DNA from: Spirulina sp034932185
Lineage (GTDB): Bacteria > Cyanobacteriota > Cyanobacteriia > Cyanobacteriales > Spirulinaceae
Direction: 5' to 3'
Length of the DNA stretch: 64,000 nt
Assembly: GCF_034932185.1 (NCBI RefSeq)
Contig: NZ_JAYGHW010000094.1
Coordinates: forward strand, 1-64,000
Part shown: positions 34,218-42,581 of the stretch, piece by piece
Position numbering within the stretch: position 1 is the stretch's first letter
Layout: the number at the start of each line of letters is the position of its first letter
Position numbers and translations under genes: made by a program
The notes under the pieces: generated by a model
The model's database searches: none
Told to the model about the DNA's origin: nothing
Seen by the model: the letters and a program-made list of their open reading frames with translations, nothing else

Positions 34218-34292
34218 ATGGCTCAAACCCTCACTCTTTATGATGAATATGGCATTATTCATGAAGCGATGAAAATTTTTGCAGTTGAGTAG
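34218..34292 (+). pseudogene. 24-codon ORF, possible antitoxin remnant
   Basis: ATG 34218 to TAG 34292 starts 9 bp after the toxin-like gene and encodes MAQTLTLYDEYGIIHEAMKI plus four residues. The position suits an antitoxin or a truncated gene, but it is too short to assign. It may be the stump of a gene cut by rearrangement. Confidence 0.3.
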
Positions 34293-34312
34293 AGTTTATA
34301 CCCACACTACTG

Positions 34313-35137
34313 CTAGAAAGACTGAAGAAACGCATTCCAGTTATCTTGATCTTCCATTTGCATTGTTTGTTGATTTTTAGGTTGTAATGCTAGCCAATGC
34401 TCATAATCAGCTTTCAACTCTTTATGGGTTTTAGAATTATTCCAATTCTGCCATTCCTCATCAGTTGCAAATTCATATTGTCCATTCAGATGTTCATTTA
34501 ATTTCTTCCATGCCTTTTCGCTATTGTTTCCCAATAATCGTCTTAATCGCTGATCTATTTGATCTATTCCCAAGATATTTCTGAGAATATCTTCCAATAG
34601 TCCCGTTTGTACAAAGCTAGCATAATAATCAGGATCTTTTGTTATAAAGTCAATTACTGACCTTCCCCAAAATCTCTCGATTAAAGGGTCTAAAACCTCA
34701 AGAGAATAATGTATTGTTAACTTATCCATTCTTTCACTATTTGTTGGCATTGCCAAGTGAATAAGTTGGTTTCTAAGTCTACCAAATTTATTATATTGTT
34801 CAGCTTTATCAAGTTTAATTCCTGTCGTTGCCCATAGTTGATCAGGTAATTCCTCATATGATAAAGTACGACCTTTTTCTAATAAATCTACCATTGTAAG
34901 AGTACCTTGATTAGAAGAGGCTTTTGGTAGTTTGGAGAAAATTAGAAGGGGATGTTCTTGAGCTATTCGAGCTTTCAGTAAAATTTCGGCTGCATGAGCC
35001 GCATGCACTACACACATGAGCTTGTCACCCTGTAACGCTTCCATGAACGCATTGCGAAAAAGTAGCATACCTGTTCGCCTCATATTTCGAGGGACATCAT
35101 TCATAGACGCTTTATCCATATTATCACCGTAACTCAA
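34313..35137 (-). CDS. HEPN-like protein with R-x4-H motif
   Basis: A 274-residue helical protein, AT-rich. The N-terminal half reads like a HEPN domain: a long helix ending AAHAAEILLKARIAQEH, then GRLRNQLIHLA in which Arg122-Asn123-x3-His127 gives the R-x4-H motif of metal-independent HEPN RNases. The C-terminal half (about 150-274) has no recognised motif and is rich in Trp and acidic residues near the end (EEWQNWNNSK, EDQDNWNAFLQ). HEPN proteins serve in toxin-antitoxin, abortive-infection and CRISPR systems. The RNase role here is inferred from one motif. ATG 35119 is an alternative start. It lies on the opposite strand to the toxin gene. Confidence 0.6.
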   Translation of the reverse strand: MSYGDNMDKASMNDVPRNMRRTGMLLFRNAFMEALQGDKLMCVVHAAHAAEILLKARIAQEHPLLIFSKLPKASSNQGTLTMVDLLEKGRTLSYEELPDQLWATTGIKLDKAEQYNKFGRLRNQLIHLAMPTNSERMDKLTIHYSLEVLDPLIERFWGRSVIDFITKDPDYYASFVQTGLLEDILRNILGIDQIDQRLRRLLGNNSEKAWKKLNEHLNGQYEFATDEEWQNWNNSKTHKELKADYEHWLALQPKNQQTMQMEDQDNWNAFLQSF

Positions 35138-35235
35138 ACTAGTTTAGCTAATTGTCCTAGATATTAACACCATTATCCTGGATCTTCTCTTGATTGATAC
35201 AGCTTGTTCAGAAATCATCTGATTGGTTTTCAAAG

Positions 35236-35260
35236 TCCCTCTCCCGCTCTGGGAGAGGGA
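35236..35260. repeat. Palindrome TCCCTCTCCC-gctct-GGGAGAGGGA
   Basis: Perfect 10-bp arms with a 5-base loop. It lies in the 35,138-35,310 gap between two same-strand genes and may end the transcript of the membrane-protein pair. The arm motif GGGAGAGGGA also occurs at 26,391-26,400. Confidence 0.6.
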
Positions 35261-35310
35261 TTTAGGGTGAGGGCAATGTGTTAAGCAATTGGCGAACAGG
35301 CTGTATTGAC

Positions 35311-36507
35311 CTATTTATCAATATACTCAACGCTCCAAGATATTTGCCGACCTGAACGACCTGAACGGGAAAGCCGAAACCCTTCGTAGTCGAAAGTTTC
35401 AGGATTTTTAGTAATAAATGAACTAGATACACCAAGCAATTTTGCAATTTGATTGGTTGTTAACTCTGAGCCTTCAGATGCGGCCTTCATTAAAGGTTCT
35501 AAATATTTTGAAGAGTCTTCTACTGGTAATGAAGGAGATTCGATCTTTGATTTAGGTATAGATTTATTAGTAGTAGATGGATAAAAAACCTTAGCAAATG
35601 ATTGGGTAAATGCTGAAGCAATGCGAGAATTTGAAACAATTAAGTAAGCGGTAAAATTCGCTGAAGCAAATCCAACGACTGCATACTTCACAATAGGAAG
35701 CTGACGATTATTTTTAAAACGTCGATCCGGGCCACCATCGCGGCGAACATATTTCCATGTTTTTCCAATAACAGTTGCATCACTGGGCAATGATTCTTGC
35801 TCCACATATTCGAGCTTTTCTAAAAAAACTTTAATTTCGTTGTAAGGAATTGCACTGTAAATACCATCTTGAAATACGAAAAAACGATCAGGAAGGAGGT
35901 AAAATTTGATGTTTCCAGCATCAACACCCCAAACTTCTACATTGGTTTTAAGTAGTTTTGGGGCTTGTTTACCTATTTTTGCAATATGACGAATTAATGC
36001 AGAATTAGAACCGGCATTTCTTTTCCAATCACTGACAGAAACTTTGGATTTCAATCGCCATGATCTTTGAGTTTTACCTAGATTGACAAAAAGTTCAATT
36101 TCATGACTGAACTTCTTCTCTGAATCGTTATCTGAAAATTCATAGAAAAGCGGCGTAGTTTTTCGTTTAATATCTTGCTGGTAAACTACATAAGTTATGA
36201 CGAAAAAAACAATTAACACTATGGTAGAAAGAACATTAGAAACTGGTTGCAGAATTCCTACAAGTATTATTGCAGCAATTGCCCAATACAAAGAGTTATA
36301 AGGACTTTTCACTCGTTTATTGATTTGATCAATGATCTCTGCTGCAGATCTATCTAAAATAACTTCTTCATATGTTTCCGAAACTTTTTGTGTAGAGCCA
36401 TAAGCCCTCTCCGCCTTTTTATAGTGTTTCTGTTGATATACATTGCCTTGTTTGCCAACCTTAATTAAGGTATCTGGAATTTTTGTATCTTTTTTTGATT
36501 TAGACAT
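35311..36507 (-). CDS. Membrane protein with conserved uncharacterised domain and C-terminal HTH-like segment
   Basis: A 398-residue protein from the ATG at 36507, preceded by GAGG; an ATG at 36522 overlaps the upstream stop (ATGA) and is an alternative. Two adjacent membrane segments lie at ~68-107. A soluble region (~110-300) contains FYLLPDRFFVF, VIGKTWKYVRRDGGPDRRF and NNRQLPIVKYAVVGF, a pattern I recall from uncharacterised bacterial proteins but cannot name. The C-terminus (ELTTNQIAKLLGVSSSFI) resembles a helix-turn-helix. AT-rich; co-transcribed with the upstream nuclease-like membrane gene. Function unknown. Confidence 0.65.
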   Translation of the reverse strand: MSKSKKDTKIPDTLIKVGKQGNVYQQKHYKKAERAYGSTQKVSETYEEVILDRSAAEIIDQINKRVKSPYNSLYWAIAAIILVGILQPVSNVLSTIVLIVFFVITYVVYQQDIKRKTTPLFYEFSDNDSEKKFSHEIELFVNLGKTQRSWRLKSKVSVSDWKRNAGSNSALIRHIAKIGKQAPKLLKTNVEVWGVDAGNIKFYLLPDRFFVFQDGIYSAIPYNEIKVFLEKLEYVEQESLPSDATVIGKTWKYVRRDGGPDRRFKNNRQLPIVKYAVVGFASANFTAYLIVSNSRIASAFTQSFAKVFYPSTTNKSIPKSKIESPSLPVEDSSKYLEPLMKAASEGSELTTNQIAKLLGVSSSFITKNPETFDYEGFRLSRSGRSGRQISWSVEYIDK

Positions 36508-36518
36508 TGCAAAAAACC

Positions 36519-37244
36519 TCATTGATTGTTAACTGGAAATGATTGCCTTATTTGGCTAAAACGATACTGATTTGCAATAAATACTCCTGATATAAGAGTG
36601 ATGGCTAATCCAAAGCAAATAATAAAAAAATTTGCTTTGATTAAATTAGGTTTTTGCGGCAAACTTTTGACAACATTACTTACATCTTTTGGAGGCAACA
36701 AAACTTTGTAAAGACGGCTTGAAAAAAGATGGACATCATTTTCAAGCTCCAGATTGTAAACTCTGTTAGATTCTAGTATTTTAGAGTTATTAATGGCTTT
36801 AATTAGCTTAGGATCAGGGGAACTTGGACGAAAATTATCCCACTGATATTCATGACTTTCGTAGAAAATTTGAAATTCTGTAATATCAAAAAGTCTAGCT
36901 TCATCTTTGTCAGCAACCACCAAAAACTCAACCTCATGCAAACGATTTTTTTTGAACAAGCGGTTAATATAATATACCGCTTGTGCAACAACTTTTGCTG
37001 AAATTTTTGTGTCAGTAAGAGTAACTGAATACTTAAATTCAAATAGAACTTTATTAACTAATAAATCATGCCTTTCTTTAGTCTTGACTGGCAAAGAAAA
37101 TTCTCTAATGTAAGCTGCTTTGACTTCCTCTTCATTAGTTGCACTTCGCAAGGCAGAAGAAAAATTGAACTGTTGACACTCTGACCATATCTGTCTATGC
37201 CGATTTGCTTGCTTTGTTTGTTGTTCCCACACTCCCATATTCAA
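36519..37244 (-). CDS. Putative PD-(D/E)xK-like protein with C-terminal membrane anchor
   Basis: A 241-residue AT-rich gene. Residues 57-97 (ERHDLLVNKVLFEFKYSV, then AKVVAQAVYYINRLF) give Asp60-x8-Glu69-x-Lys71, like the active site of PD-(D/E)xK nucleases and like the N-terminal nuclease-like segments of some restriction enzymes. It continues VEFLVVADKDEARLF. One membrane segment lies near 205-228 (FFIICFGLAITLISGVF), leaving a short basic tail. The membrane anchor is unusual for a nuclease. It is first in a two-gene unit with the membrane/HTH protein. The nuclease assignment is motif-based only. Confidence 0.55.
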   Translation of the reverse strand: MNMGVWEQQTKQANRHRQIWSECQQFNFSSALRSATNEEEVKAAYIREFSLPVKTKERHDLLVNKVLFEFKYSVTLTDTKISAKVVAQAVYYINRLFKKNRLHEVEFLVVADKDEARLFDITEFQIFYESHEYQWDNFRPSSPDPKLIKAINNSKILESNRVYNLELENDVHLFSSRLYKVLLPPKDVSNVVKSLPQKPNLIKANFFIICFGLAITLISGVFIANQYRFSQIRQSFPVNNQ

Positions 37245-37440
37245 AAACCTTTTGTTAAAATTATATTTATGCCCTGATTATTATAGCTTATTTTAGAGAT
37301 GCCGTCAATGAATCGTTGTGTTATTTGGATTTTTGTAACATAGCTCACATATTATTAGGCATGACTTCTCGCGAGATTCCCTTGCGTGTCTTTGCCGCCT
37401 GTAGACGTGAAGCCGAGCACCTTGGTTTTGTCGTTCGCTA
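37245..37440. other. Spacer between island operon and right direct repeat
   Basis: It holds the upstream region of the two-gene membrane operon and a 26-codon frame (37,361-37,441) starting MTSREIPLRVFAACRREAEH. That frame runs to the edge of the right direct repeat and may be debris. No transposase or integrase sequence seen. Confidence 0.35.
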
Positions 37441-37546
37441 AAGCCATCAACCACATCAAGCAAGCGGGCATCCGCTACGACTACAGCACCGCCAGGGCGA
37501 GTTAACGGGGTTAGAGTGGCTAAGGAGAAGGGGGGCGATCGCCCCT
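37441..37546 (+). repeat. Right direct repeat (duplicated aminotransferase 3' end)
   Basis: It encodes a remnant of the aminotransferase C-terminus (KQAGIRYDYSTA then RAS and stop) followed by the same terminator as at 33,716. No upstream part of the gene is present. See the left copy at 33,636-33,733 for the alignment. Confidence 0.9.
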
Positions 37547-37607
37547 CAATCTCAGGTTTGGACTGATGCCGAATTGATGGCATTGGCCGGTAATGGGCAG
37601 TATTGCG

Positions 37608-37913
37608 TTAGTAAATAATGCCATAATTGAGTTCAGCACAACCTTGACAAATTTGATTATCATGCATCCAACCACGAAGTTTTCGCTGTTGGCAATCCTG
37701 ACAAACTTGAAAATAACGTTTGTCTTCTAAAATTGCCAAAATTTGACCATCAATTTCCTCGGCTGAGGATGTTGTCGGCATGGTGGCAGCGATTGACCAA
37801 TCAGATTGCGGCTCATGGGGATGGGGCCAGGAGATGTGACAAACAGAAATATTTAATTCAGCGTCTCCTGGTTCAACCTTGATAAATTGGGAAATGATCT
37901 CTGTATCATTCAT
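37608..37913 (-). CDS. Small CxxC...CxxC zinc-ribbon-like protein
   Basis: A 101-residue hypothetical protein. The C-terminal VCQDCQQRKLRGWMHDNQIC, completed by QGC, has two CxxC pairs 14 residues apart, suitable for one zinc. The N-terminal half has no recognised motif. It sits between the island edge and tgt on the same strand as tgt, 82 bp after its stop. Confidence 0.65.
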   Translation of the reverse strand: MNDTEIISQFIKVEPGDAELNISVCHISWPHPHEPQSDWSIAATMPTTSSAEEIDGQILAILEDKRYFQVCQDCQQRKLRGWMHDNQICQGCAELNYGIIY

Positions 37914-37995
37914 GATTCATCATTTTGCATTAATGCTAAGAGAGATGTTTTAATCTTAAACGGGGCTGACAATACCAATATTGCTAACAATTGAA

Positions 37996-39120
37996 TTATG
38001 CCGGATCATCCGTGAGCCAAGAGCCGAACTCATCGAGAAAGCGATCGCCTAAAATTGCCGCCCGAATCCGTTGGGTAAACCGCACCAACTCCGTCACATT
38101 ATGGAGGGAAAGCAGAATATAGCCCAGCATTTCCTTAGACTTGATCAAATGGTGCAAATAGGCCCGCGTGAAATGGGTGCAGCAATAGCAGGGACAAGTG
38201 GGATCCAGGGGCGTGAAATCCTCCCGAAAAGGTGCATTTTTCAAATTAAGCCGCTTCCCCCCCACCATCGCCGTACCATGACGGCCGAAACGGGTGGGAA
38301 TCACACAATCAAAGAGATCAATCCCAGCGGCGATCGCCCGCACCATTTCCCGATGCGTCCCCACCCCCATGAGATAACGGGGCTTATGGGCCGGCAACAT
38401 TGGGGCCACCGCCTCCACCACCGGATACATCAACTCCGGTGGCTCCCCCACACTCACCCCCCCAATGGCATAGCCCGGCAAATCCAACGCAATCAACTGC
38501 GCCGCCGCCGCCACCCGCAACTCCGGATAAATTCCCCCCTGAACAATGCCAAACAACGCCTGATCCGCCGGGCGCTCATGGGCCGTAATACAGCGCTCCA
38601 ACCAGCGATAGGTTCGCGCCGTTGCCGCCTCCACCTGGGCCAAAGTGGCGGGATAGGGCGGGCATTCATCAAAGGCCATAATCACATCCGCCCCCAGAGC
38701 ATTCTGGATCTGGATCGATCGCTCCGGTGTGATGTGGATTTTGCGACCATCACGGGGGGAGCGGAACGTCACGCCATCTTCCGTCAGTTTCCGCAATTCC
38801 GTGAGGCTAAACACCTGAAACCCGCCGGAATCCGTCAAAATCGGCTGATTCCATCCCATAAAAGCGTGTAAACCGCCAGCGGCCGCAATCAACGCCTCAC
38901 CGGGTTGGAGGTGGAGATGGTAGGTATTGGCCAAAATCATTTGGGCTTGGGTCGCTTCCACCTGGGCCGGGGTTAAACCCTTAATCGTACCCGCCGTACC
39001 GACAGGCATAAAACGCGGGGTTTCCACAATCCCGTGGGGGGTGTGGAATGTAGCGGCCCGCGCTTGGGTGTGGCCACAGGTGGCATCAATGTGCAGATCA
39101 AAGGGCTTGGCTGTAGTCAT
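37996..39120 (-). CDS. tgt: tRNA-guanine transglycosylase (queuine tRNA-ribosyltransferase)
   Basis: Tgt swaps guanine-34 for a queuosine precursor in GUN-anticodon tRNAs. The 374-residue protein has RFMPVGTAGTIKGLTP, the catalytic Asp in TDSGGFQVFSL, MAFDECPPYPA, GIVQGGIYPELR, the second active-site Asp in DLFDCVIPTR, and the zinc site CPCYCC followed by YLHHL. Full family length. ATG start at 39120. Confidence 0.97.
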   Translation of the reverse strand: MTTAKPFDLHIDATCGHTQARAATFHTPHGIVETPRFMPVGTAGTIKGLTPAQVEATQAQMILANTYHLHLQPGEALIAAAGGLHAFMGWNQPILTDSGGFQVFSLTELRKLTEDGVTFRSPRDGRKIHITPERSIQIQNALGADVIMAFDECPPYPATLAQVEAATARTYRWLERCITAHERPADQALFGIVQGGIYPELRVAAAAQLIALDLPGYAIGGVSVGEPPELMYPVVEAVAPMLPAHKPRYLMGVGTHREMVRAIAAGIDLFDCVIPTRFGRHGTAMVGGKRLNLKNAPFREDFTPLDPTCPCYCCTHFTRAYLHHLIKSKEMLGYILLSLHNVTELVRFTQRIRAAILGDRFLDEFGSWLTDDPA

Positions 39121-39171
39121 TGGGCGATCAGTACGCTCTCGCGAATCACCTCACCCACCCGGCTTAAAGCC

Positions 39172-39624
39172 TTAAAATGGACAGTCATCATCATCAATTT
39201 GTACATCCCATTTTGCCGACAATACTTCACTGAGCATAGCTTCTAGGGCCGCTTCATCCAAATTTTGGGCGGTCACTTCCTCTTGCAGGGGGTTGCTGAG
39301 GGGAATCAAGCGCAGCAGACGATTGTCCTGGACGAGATCATAATAGGTCTCGTAGTTGGGGGATTGATGGAGATGGAGGTAGTCAAAACTTTGGACATTG
39401 AGGTAGAGGCCATGGTTGGCCACTAGGGTGGCCTGCTGGGGATCGGTAAATACGTCGAGCACAAACCCTTCCCCCTCACTTTGCACTGCATAGTCAAGGG
39501 AATGAATGTAGCTGACCCGGCCGAGGGTGGACAGGAGGCGACGCATATCATCTTTGTTCACCACAATGCCGGTATCGACAATGCAGGGAGCAGGCAGGGA
39601 GTGAGGCAATTGATTAGGAGTCAT
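39172..39624 (-). CDS. Conserved cyanobacterial hypothetical protein
   Basis: A 150-residue acidic protein without membrane segments or catalytic motifs. It has alternating strands and helices (SYIHSLDYAVQSEGEGFVLD, VQSFDYLHL) and an acidic C-terminus (IDDDDCPF). I believe close relatives occur across cyanobacteria, but no function is known to me. It is upstream of tgt on the same strand, 51 bp away, so co-transcription is possible. Confidence 0.65.
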   Translation of the reverse strand: MTPNQLPHSLPAPCIVDTGIVVNKDDMRRLLSTLGRVSYIHSLDYAVQSEGEGFVLDVFTDPQQATLVANHGLYLNVQSFDYLHLHQSPNYETYYDLVQDNRLLRLIPLSNPLQEEVTAQNLDEAALEAMLSEVLSAKWDVQIDDDDCPF

Positions 39625-39900
39625 GGGGAAACGCCGTTGATGCGGACGGATGCGAGTAAAGGAAAAGCTAAACGATCAAAATGCAGCAGCGGTTAACAAA
39701 CTGCTAACCTTGCCTAGGCCAATTTACCCCGATCAATTCACTAACGCTGGGCTTGAGAAAGACTGGGATATGGAGTGATCAAGGGGGGATAAGTGAAGCA
39801 CTATCCCGACTTGGGCTAGACTTGAAACCCTTGAATTCATCTTAACCCAAGTTTTTAAATTGTCTGCGTTTTTTAGGATCATCCCCTATCGCTCTAACCT

Positions 39901-40695
39901 ATGTCTGATCAAACTTCCGTAAATTCTCGGATCTCCTTTGTTTATTCGTTACTGTGTTCCTTGGGGGGAGCTACGGTGTTTTATACAATTTTGCCGTTAC
40001 CCCACCATTGGCCCCTCAATTTTGACCGCATGGCCCGCTGGGCCCCCTTGATTGGAATTATTTTGGGGGGGGCGTTGGCCTTGGTGGGTATGGGGTTGCG
40101 GGGGTTGGGGATGCCGCCTTTGCCCCTGGCGGTGGGGATGGTTTTGTTGGGGCTGTGGTGGACGGGGGGATTGCATTTTGATGGGGCGATGGACACCGCC
40201 GATGGTTTGGCGGTGTTGGAACCGGAGCGGCGGTTAGGGGTGATGCGGGATAGTGCGACGGGGGCCTTTGGGGTGATGGGGGCGATCGCCCTTTTTGCCC
40301 TCAAAGTCTCCGCTTTGGCGAGTTTGAACCATGGCCTTTGGCTGTTGCCGGTGGTGATGGGTTGGGGTCGCTGGGGTCAGGGGGTGGCGATCGCCCGCTA
40401 TCCCTATCTCCATGCCACCGGCAAAGGGGCGATTCATAAAGAAACGTTAAAAGTGCCTCAAGATTTGCTGTTTGGCCTGATTTTTTTACTGGCCTTAATG
40501 GCATTGCAGATATCTCTGGATAAAGAAAAATATCTGTTAATTTTGATTGCCCATTGTTGCGCCGCCCTCCTCGCCTTGGGGATCGGGGCATGGTTGGCGC
40601 GGCAATTGGGGGGGCATACGGGGGATAGTTATGGCGCGATTGTGGAATGGACAGAGGCGATCGCCCTCTTTGCCTTTACCCTTACCGGCCCTTGA
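39901..40695 (+). CDS. cobS: Adenosylcobinamide-GDP ribazoletransferase (cobalamin synthase)
   Basis: CobS joins adenosylcobinamide-GDP and alpha-ribazole in the last steps of (pseudo)cobalamin synthesis at the membrane. The 264-residue protein has several membrane segments, the early FYTILPLPHHW, the metal-binding GGLHFDGAMDTADGL, MRDSATGAFGV, VMGWGRWGQGVAIARYPY and the C-terminal QLGGHTGDSYGA. No cobalamin riboswitch was recognised in the 276 bp upstream. Confidence 0.95.
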   Translation: MSDQTSVNSRISFVYSLLCSLGGATVFYTILPLPHHWPLNFDRMARWAPLIGIILGGALALVGMGLRGLGMPPLPLAVGMVLLGLWWTGGLHFDGAMDTADGLAVLEPERRLGVMRDSATGAFGVMGAIALFALKVSALASLNHGLWLLPVVMGWGRWGQGVAIARYPYLHATGKGAIHKETLKVPQDLLFGLIFLLALMALQISLDKEKYLLILIAHCCAALLALGIGAWLARQLGGHTGDSYGAIVEWTEAIALFAFTLTGP

Positions 40696-40767
40696 GCCGG
40701 AATCGGGTGATCCCCAGGGCGAAGCCCCGATGGTGATCCTCAATCGATCCTCGAGTTGATCTGCCCA

Positions 40768-40815
40768 AGGGCGTTGGCGTAAGCCTGCCGGAGGCACAAA
40801 AAGGTTTCGCCCCGA
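40768..40815 (+). repeat. Dispersed 52-bp element, copy C
   Basis: Same orientation as copy A; core GGCGTAAGCCTGCCGGAGGC followed by A-rich and TTTCGCCCCGAC. It lies between the converging cobS and glpK genes. Confidence 0.8.
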
Positions 40816-40858
40816 CATCACCAACTGCTTGACACGCTCTGAGCAAGCGGATGGCATC

Positions 40859-42373
40859 TTAGGCCTCAATCCAATCCTTGGCACGGCTGACGGCCTTTTG
40901 CCATTGGCTGAAATTGCCTTGGGCTTCTGGTTGACCCGCCCCCGGTTCAAAGGTGCGGTCAACGCGGCGATGGGCAATGAGATCTGCATAGCTCTGCCAA
41001 AAGCCTTGGGCTAACCCCGCCCCAAAGGCGGCCCCCTGGGCGGTGGCATCGAGAATCACCGGCCGCTCGACGGGAATCCCCAAGACATCCGCTTGGAACT
41101 GCATCAACCAATCATTTTGGGATGCACCCCCATCCACTTTCAGGAGTTCAATGGCGGTGACTGTGCCGCTGGCGGCCTGGGCATCTTGGTTCATCGCCTC
41201 CACCACTTCTTTCACTTGGTAGGCGATCGCCTCCAACACCGCCCGCACCATATGGGCCGGCTGTACCCCGCCGGTAATCCCCTGGAACGAAGCCCGCGCA
41301 TTCATATCCCAATGGGGCGCACCCAAACCACTCAAAGCCGGGACAAAAAACACGCCATCGGTATTGGGGACAGAGCGGGCCAGGGCATCAGTCTCTTGGG
41401 CGGATTGAATCAACTGCAACCCATCCCGGAGCCATTGAATACAGGCCCCGGTGGTGAACATCGCCCCTTCTAGGGCATAGTAATTTTCTTGGGGCGTTGT
41501 CCAGGCAATGGTGGAGAGGAGTTGCTGGTGCGATCGCACCAACGTTAATCCCATTTGCGCCACCAAAAAGCAGCCCGTGCCGTAGGTACATTTCAACAGA
41601 CCCGGCGTATTGCACCCATGGGCAAACAGCGCCGCCTGTTGATCCCCAAAAATAGCCGTAATCGGCACAGCCCCCCCCAACAGGGAAGGCTCCGTCACCC
41701 CAAACTCCCCCAAACTGGGCTGAATCTGGGGCATCCACTGGAGCGGAATGCCAAACAGTTGCAACAAATCCTGATCCCATTCCCCTTGGGCCAAATTCAT
41801 CAACATCGTGCGGCTGGCATTGCTGTGATCCGTGGCGTGGACTTTCCGCCCCGTCAGGTTCCAGAGAATCCAACTGTCGAGGGTTCCCGCCAGGATGTGA
41901 TCCGGATGAACCTCCGGGCAATGGGTTTCTACCCAATGCTTCAGCCAAGCCAACTTGGTGGCGGAAAAATAGGCATCCAACACGAGGCCCGTGCGCTCTT
42001 CAATCAAACCTCGATGGCCCGCCCCCTCCAACTGGTGACACATCGCCGTTGTACGGCGGTCTTGCCAGACGATCGCCCGGTGCAGGGGTTTGCCGGTGGT
42101 TTGATCCCAGAGCAGACAGGTTTCCCGCTGCACCGTCAGGCCAATGGCGGCAATCTGACCGGCGGCCAGGTGGTGATCCGCCAACACCCGCTTGATTAAA
42201 ATTTGCGTATCGCGCCAAATTTCTTCGGCATCATGTTCGAGCCAACCGGGTTCGGGATAATGTTGGGGCAATTCTTTATAGGCTTGGCCAGCAATATCAC
42301 CCTCGGCATTGAATAGGATGGCGCGATTGCCCGTTGTGCCTAAATCAATGGCCAGTACGTATTCTGGGGTCAT
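40859..42373 (-). CDS. glpK: Glycerol kinase
   Basis: GlpK phosphorylates glycerol to glycerol 3-phosphate. The 504-residue FGGY-family protein has AIDLGTTGNRAILFN at the ATP site, WLEHDAEEIW, GLTVQRETCLLWD, IVWQDRRT, the catalytic Asp region AIFGDQQAALF, TYGTGCF and LKVDGGASQNDWLMQFQAD. No glycerol facilitator gene nearby. It diverges from pyk. Confidence 0.95.
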   Translation of the reverse strand: MTPEYVLAIDLGTTGNRAILFNAEGDIAGQAYKELPQHYPEPGWLEHDAEEIWRDTQILIKRVLADHHLAAGQIAAIGLTVQRETCLLWDQTTGKPLHRAIVWQDRRTTAMCHQLEGAGHRGLIEERTGLVLDAYFSATKLAWLKHWVETHCPEVHPDHILAGTLDSWILWNLTGRKVHATDHSNASRTMLMNLAQGEWDQDLLQLFGIPLQWMPQIQPSLGEFGVTEPSLLGGAVPITAIFGDQQAALFAHGCNTPGLLKCTYGTGCFLVAQMGLTLVRSHQQLLSTIAWTTPQENYYALEGAMFTTGACIQWLRDGLQLIQSAQETDALARSVPNTDGVFFVPALSGLGAPHWDMNARASFQGITGGVQPAHMVRAVLEAIAYQVKEVVEAMNQDAQAASGTVTAIELLKVDGGASQNDWLMQFQADVLGIPVERPVILDATAQGAAFGAGLAQGFWQSYADLIAHRRVDRTFEPGAGQPEAQGNFSQWQKAVSRAKDWIEA

Positions 42374-42581
42374 AGTTTTTGGTAATTCACAGCAAAACCC
42401 CTAGGGGTAGTCCGACAAATGTACCAAATCGCCTCCCTATCCTGAAGGATTGGGGGAATTTTGTTGAAAAAGTTTTCAAATCGGGAAAGGTGTGGCAGAC
42501 AACAACCGCTTCAGGGAAGTCTGCTTTAGAGTAAAAGCGGGATTTTCCCAATTTTCACCCTTTTATCTGTCTCAAACTTTT

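Noticed and set aside
37305..37583. 92-codon minus frame over the right direct repeat
   Set aside because: It is antisense to the duplicated aminotransferase remnant and shows no features.
38071..38871. Long frame opposite tgt
   Set aside because: Antisense shadow of a certain gene; His/Arg/Pro-rich composition typical of shadow frames.
39625..39900. Possible cobalamin riboswitch before cobS
   Set aside because: No B12-box-like sequence was recognised; without folding tools it cannot be supported.
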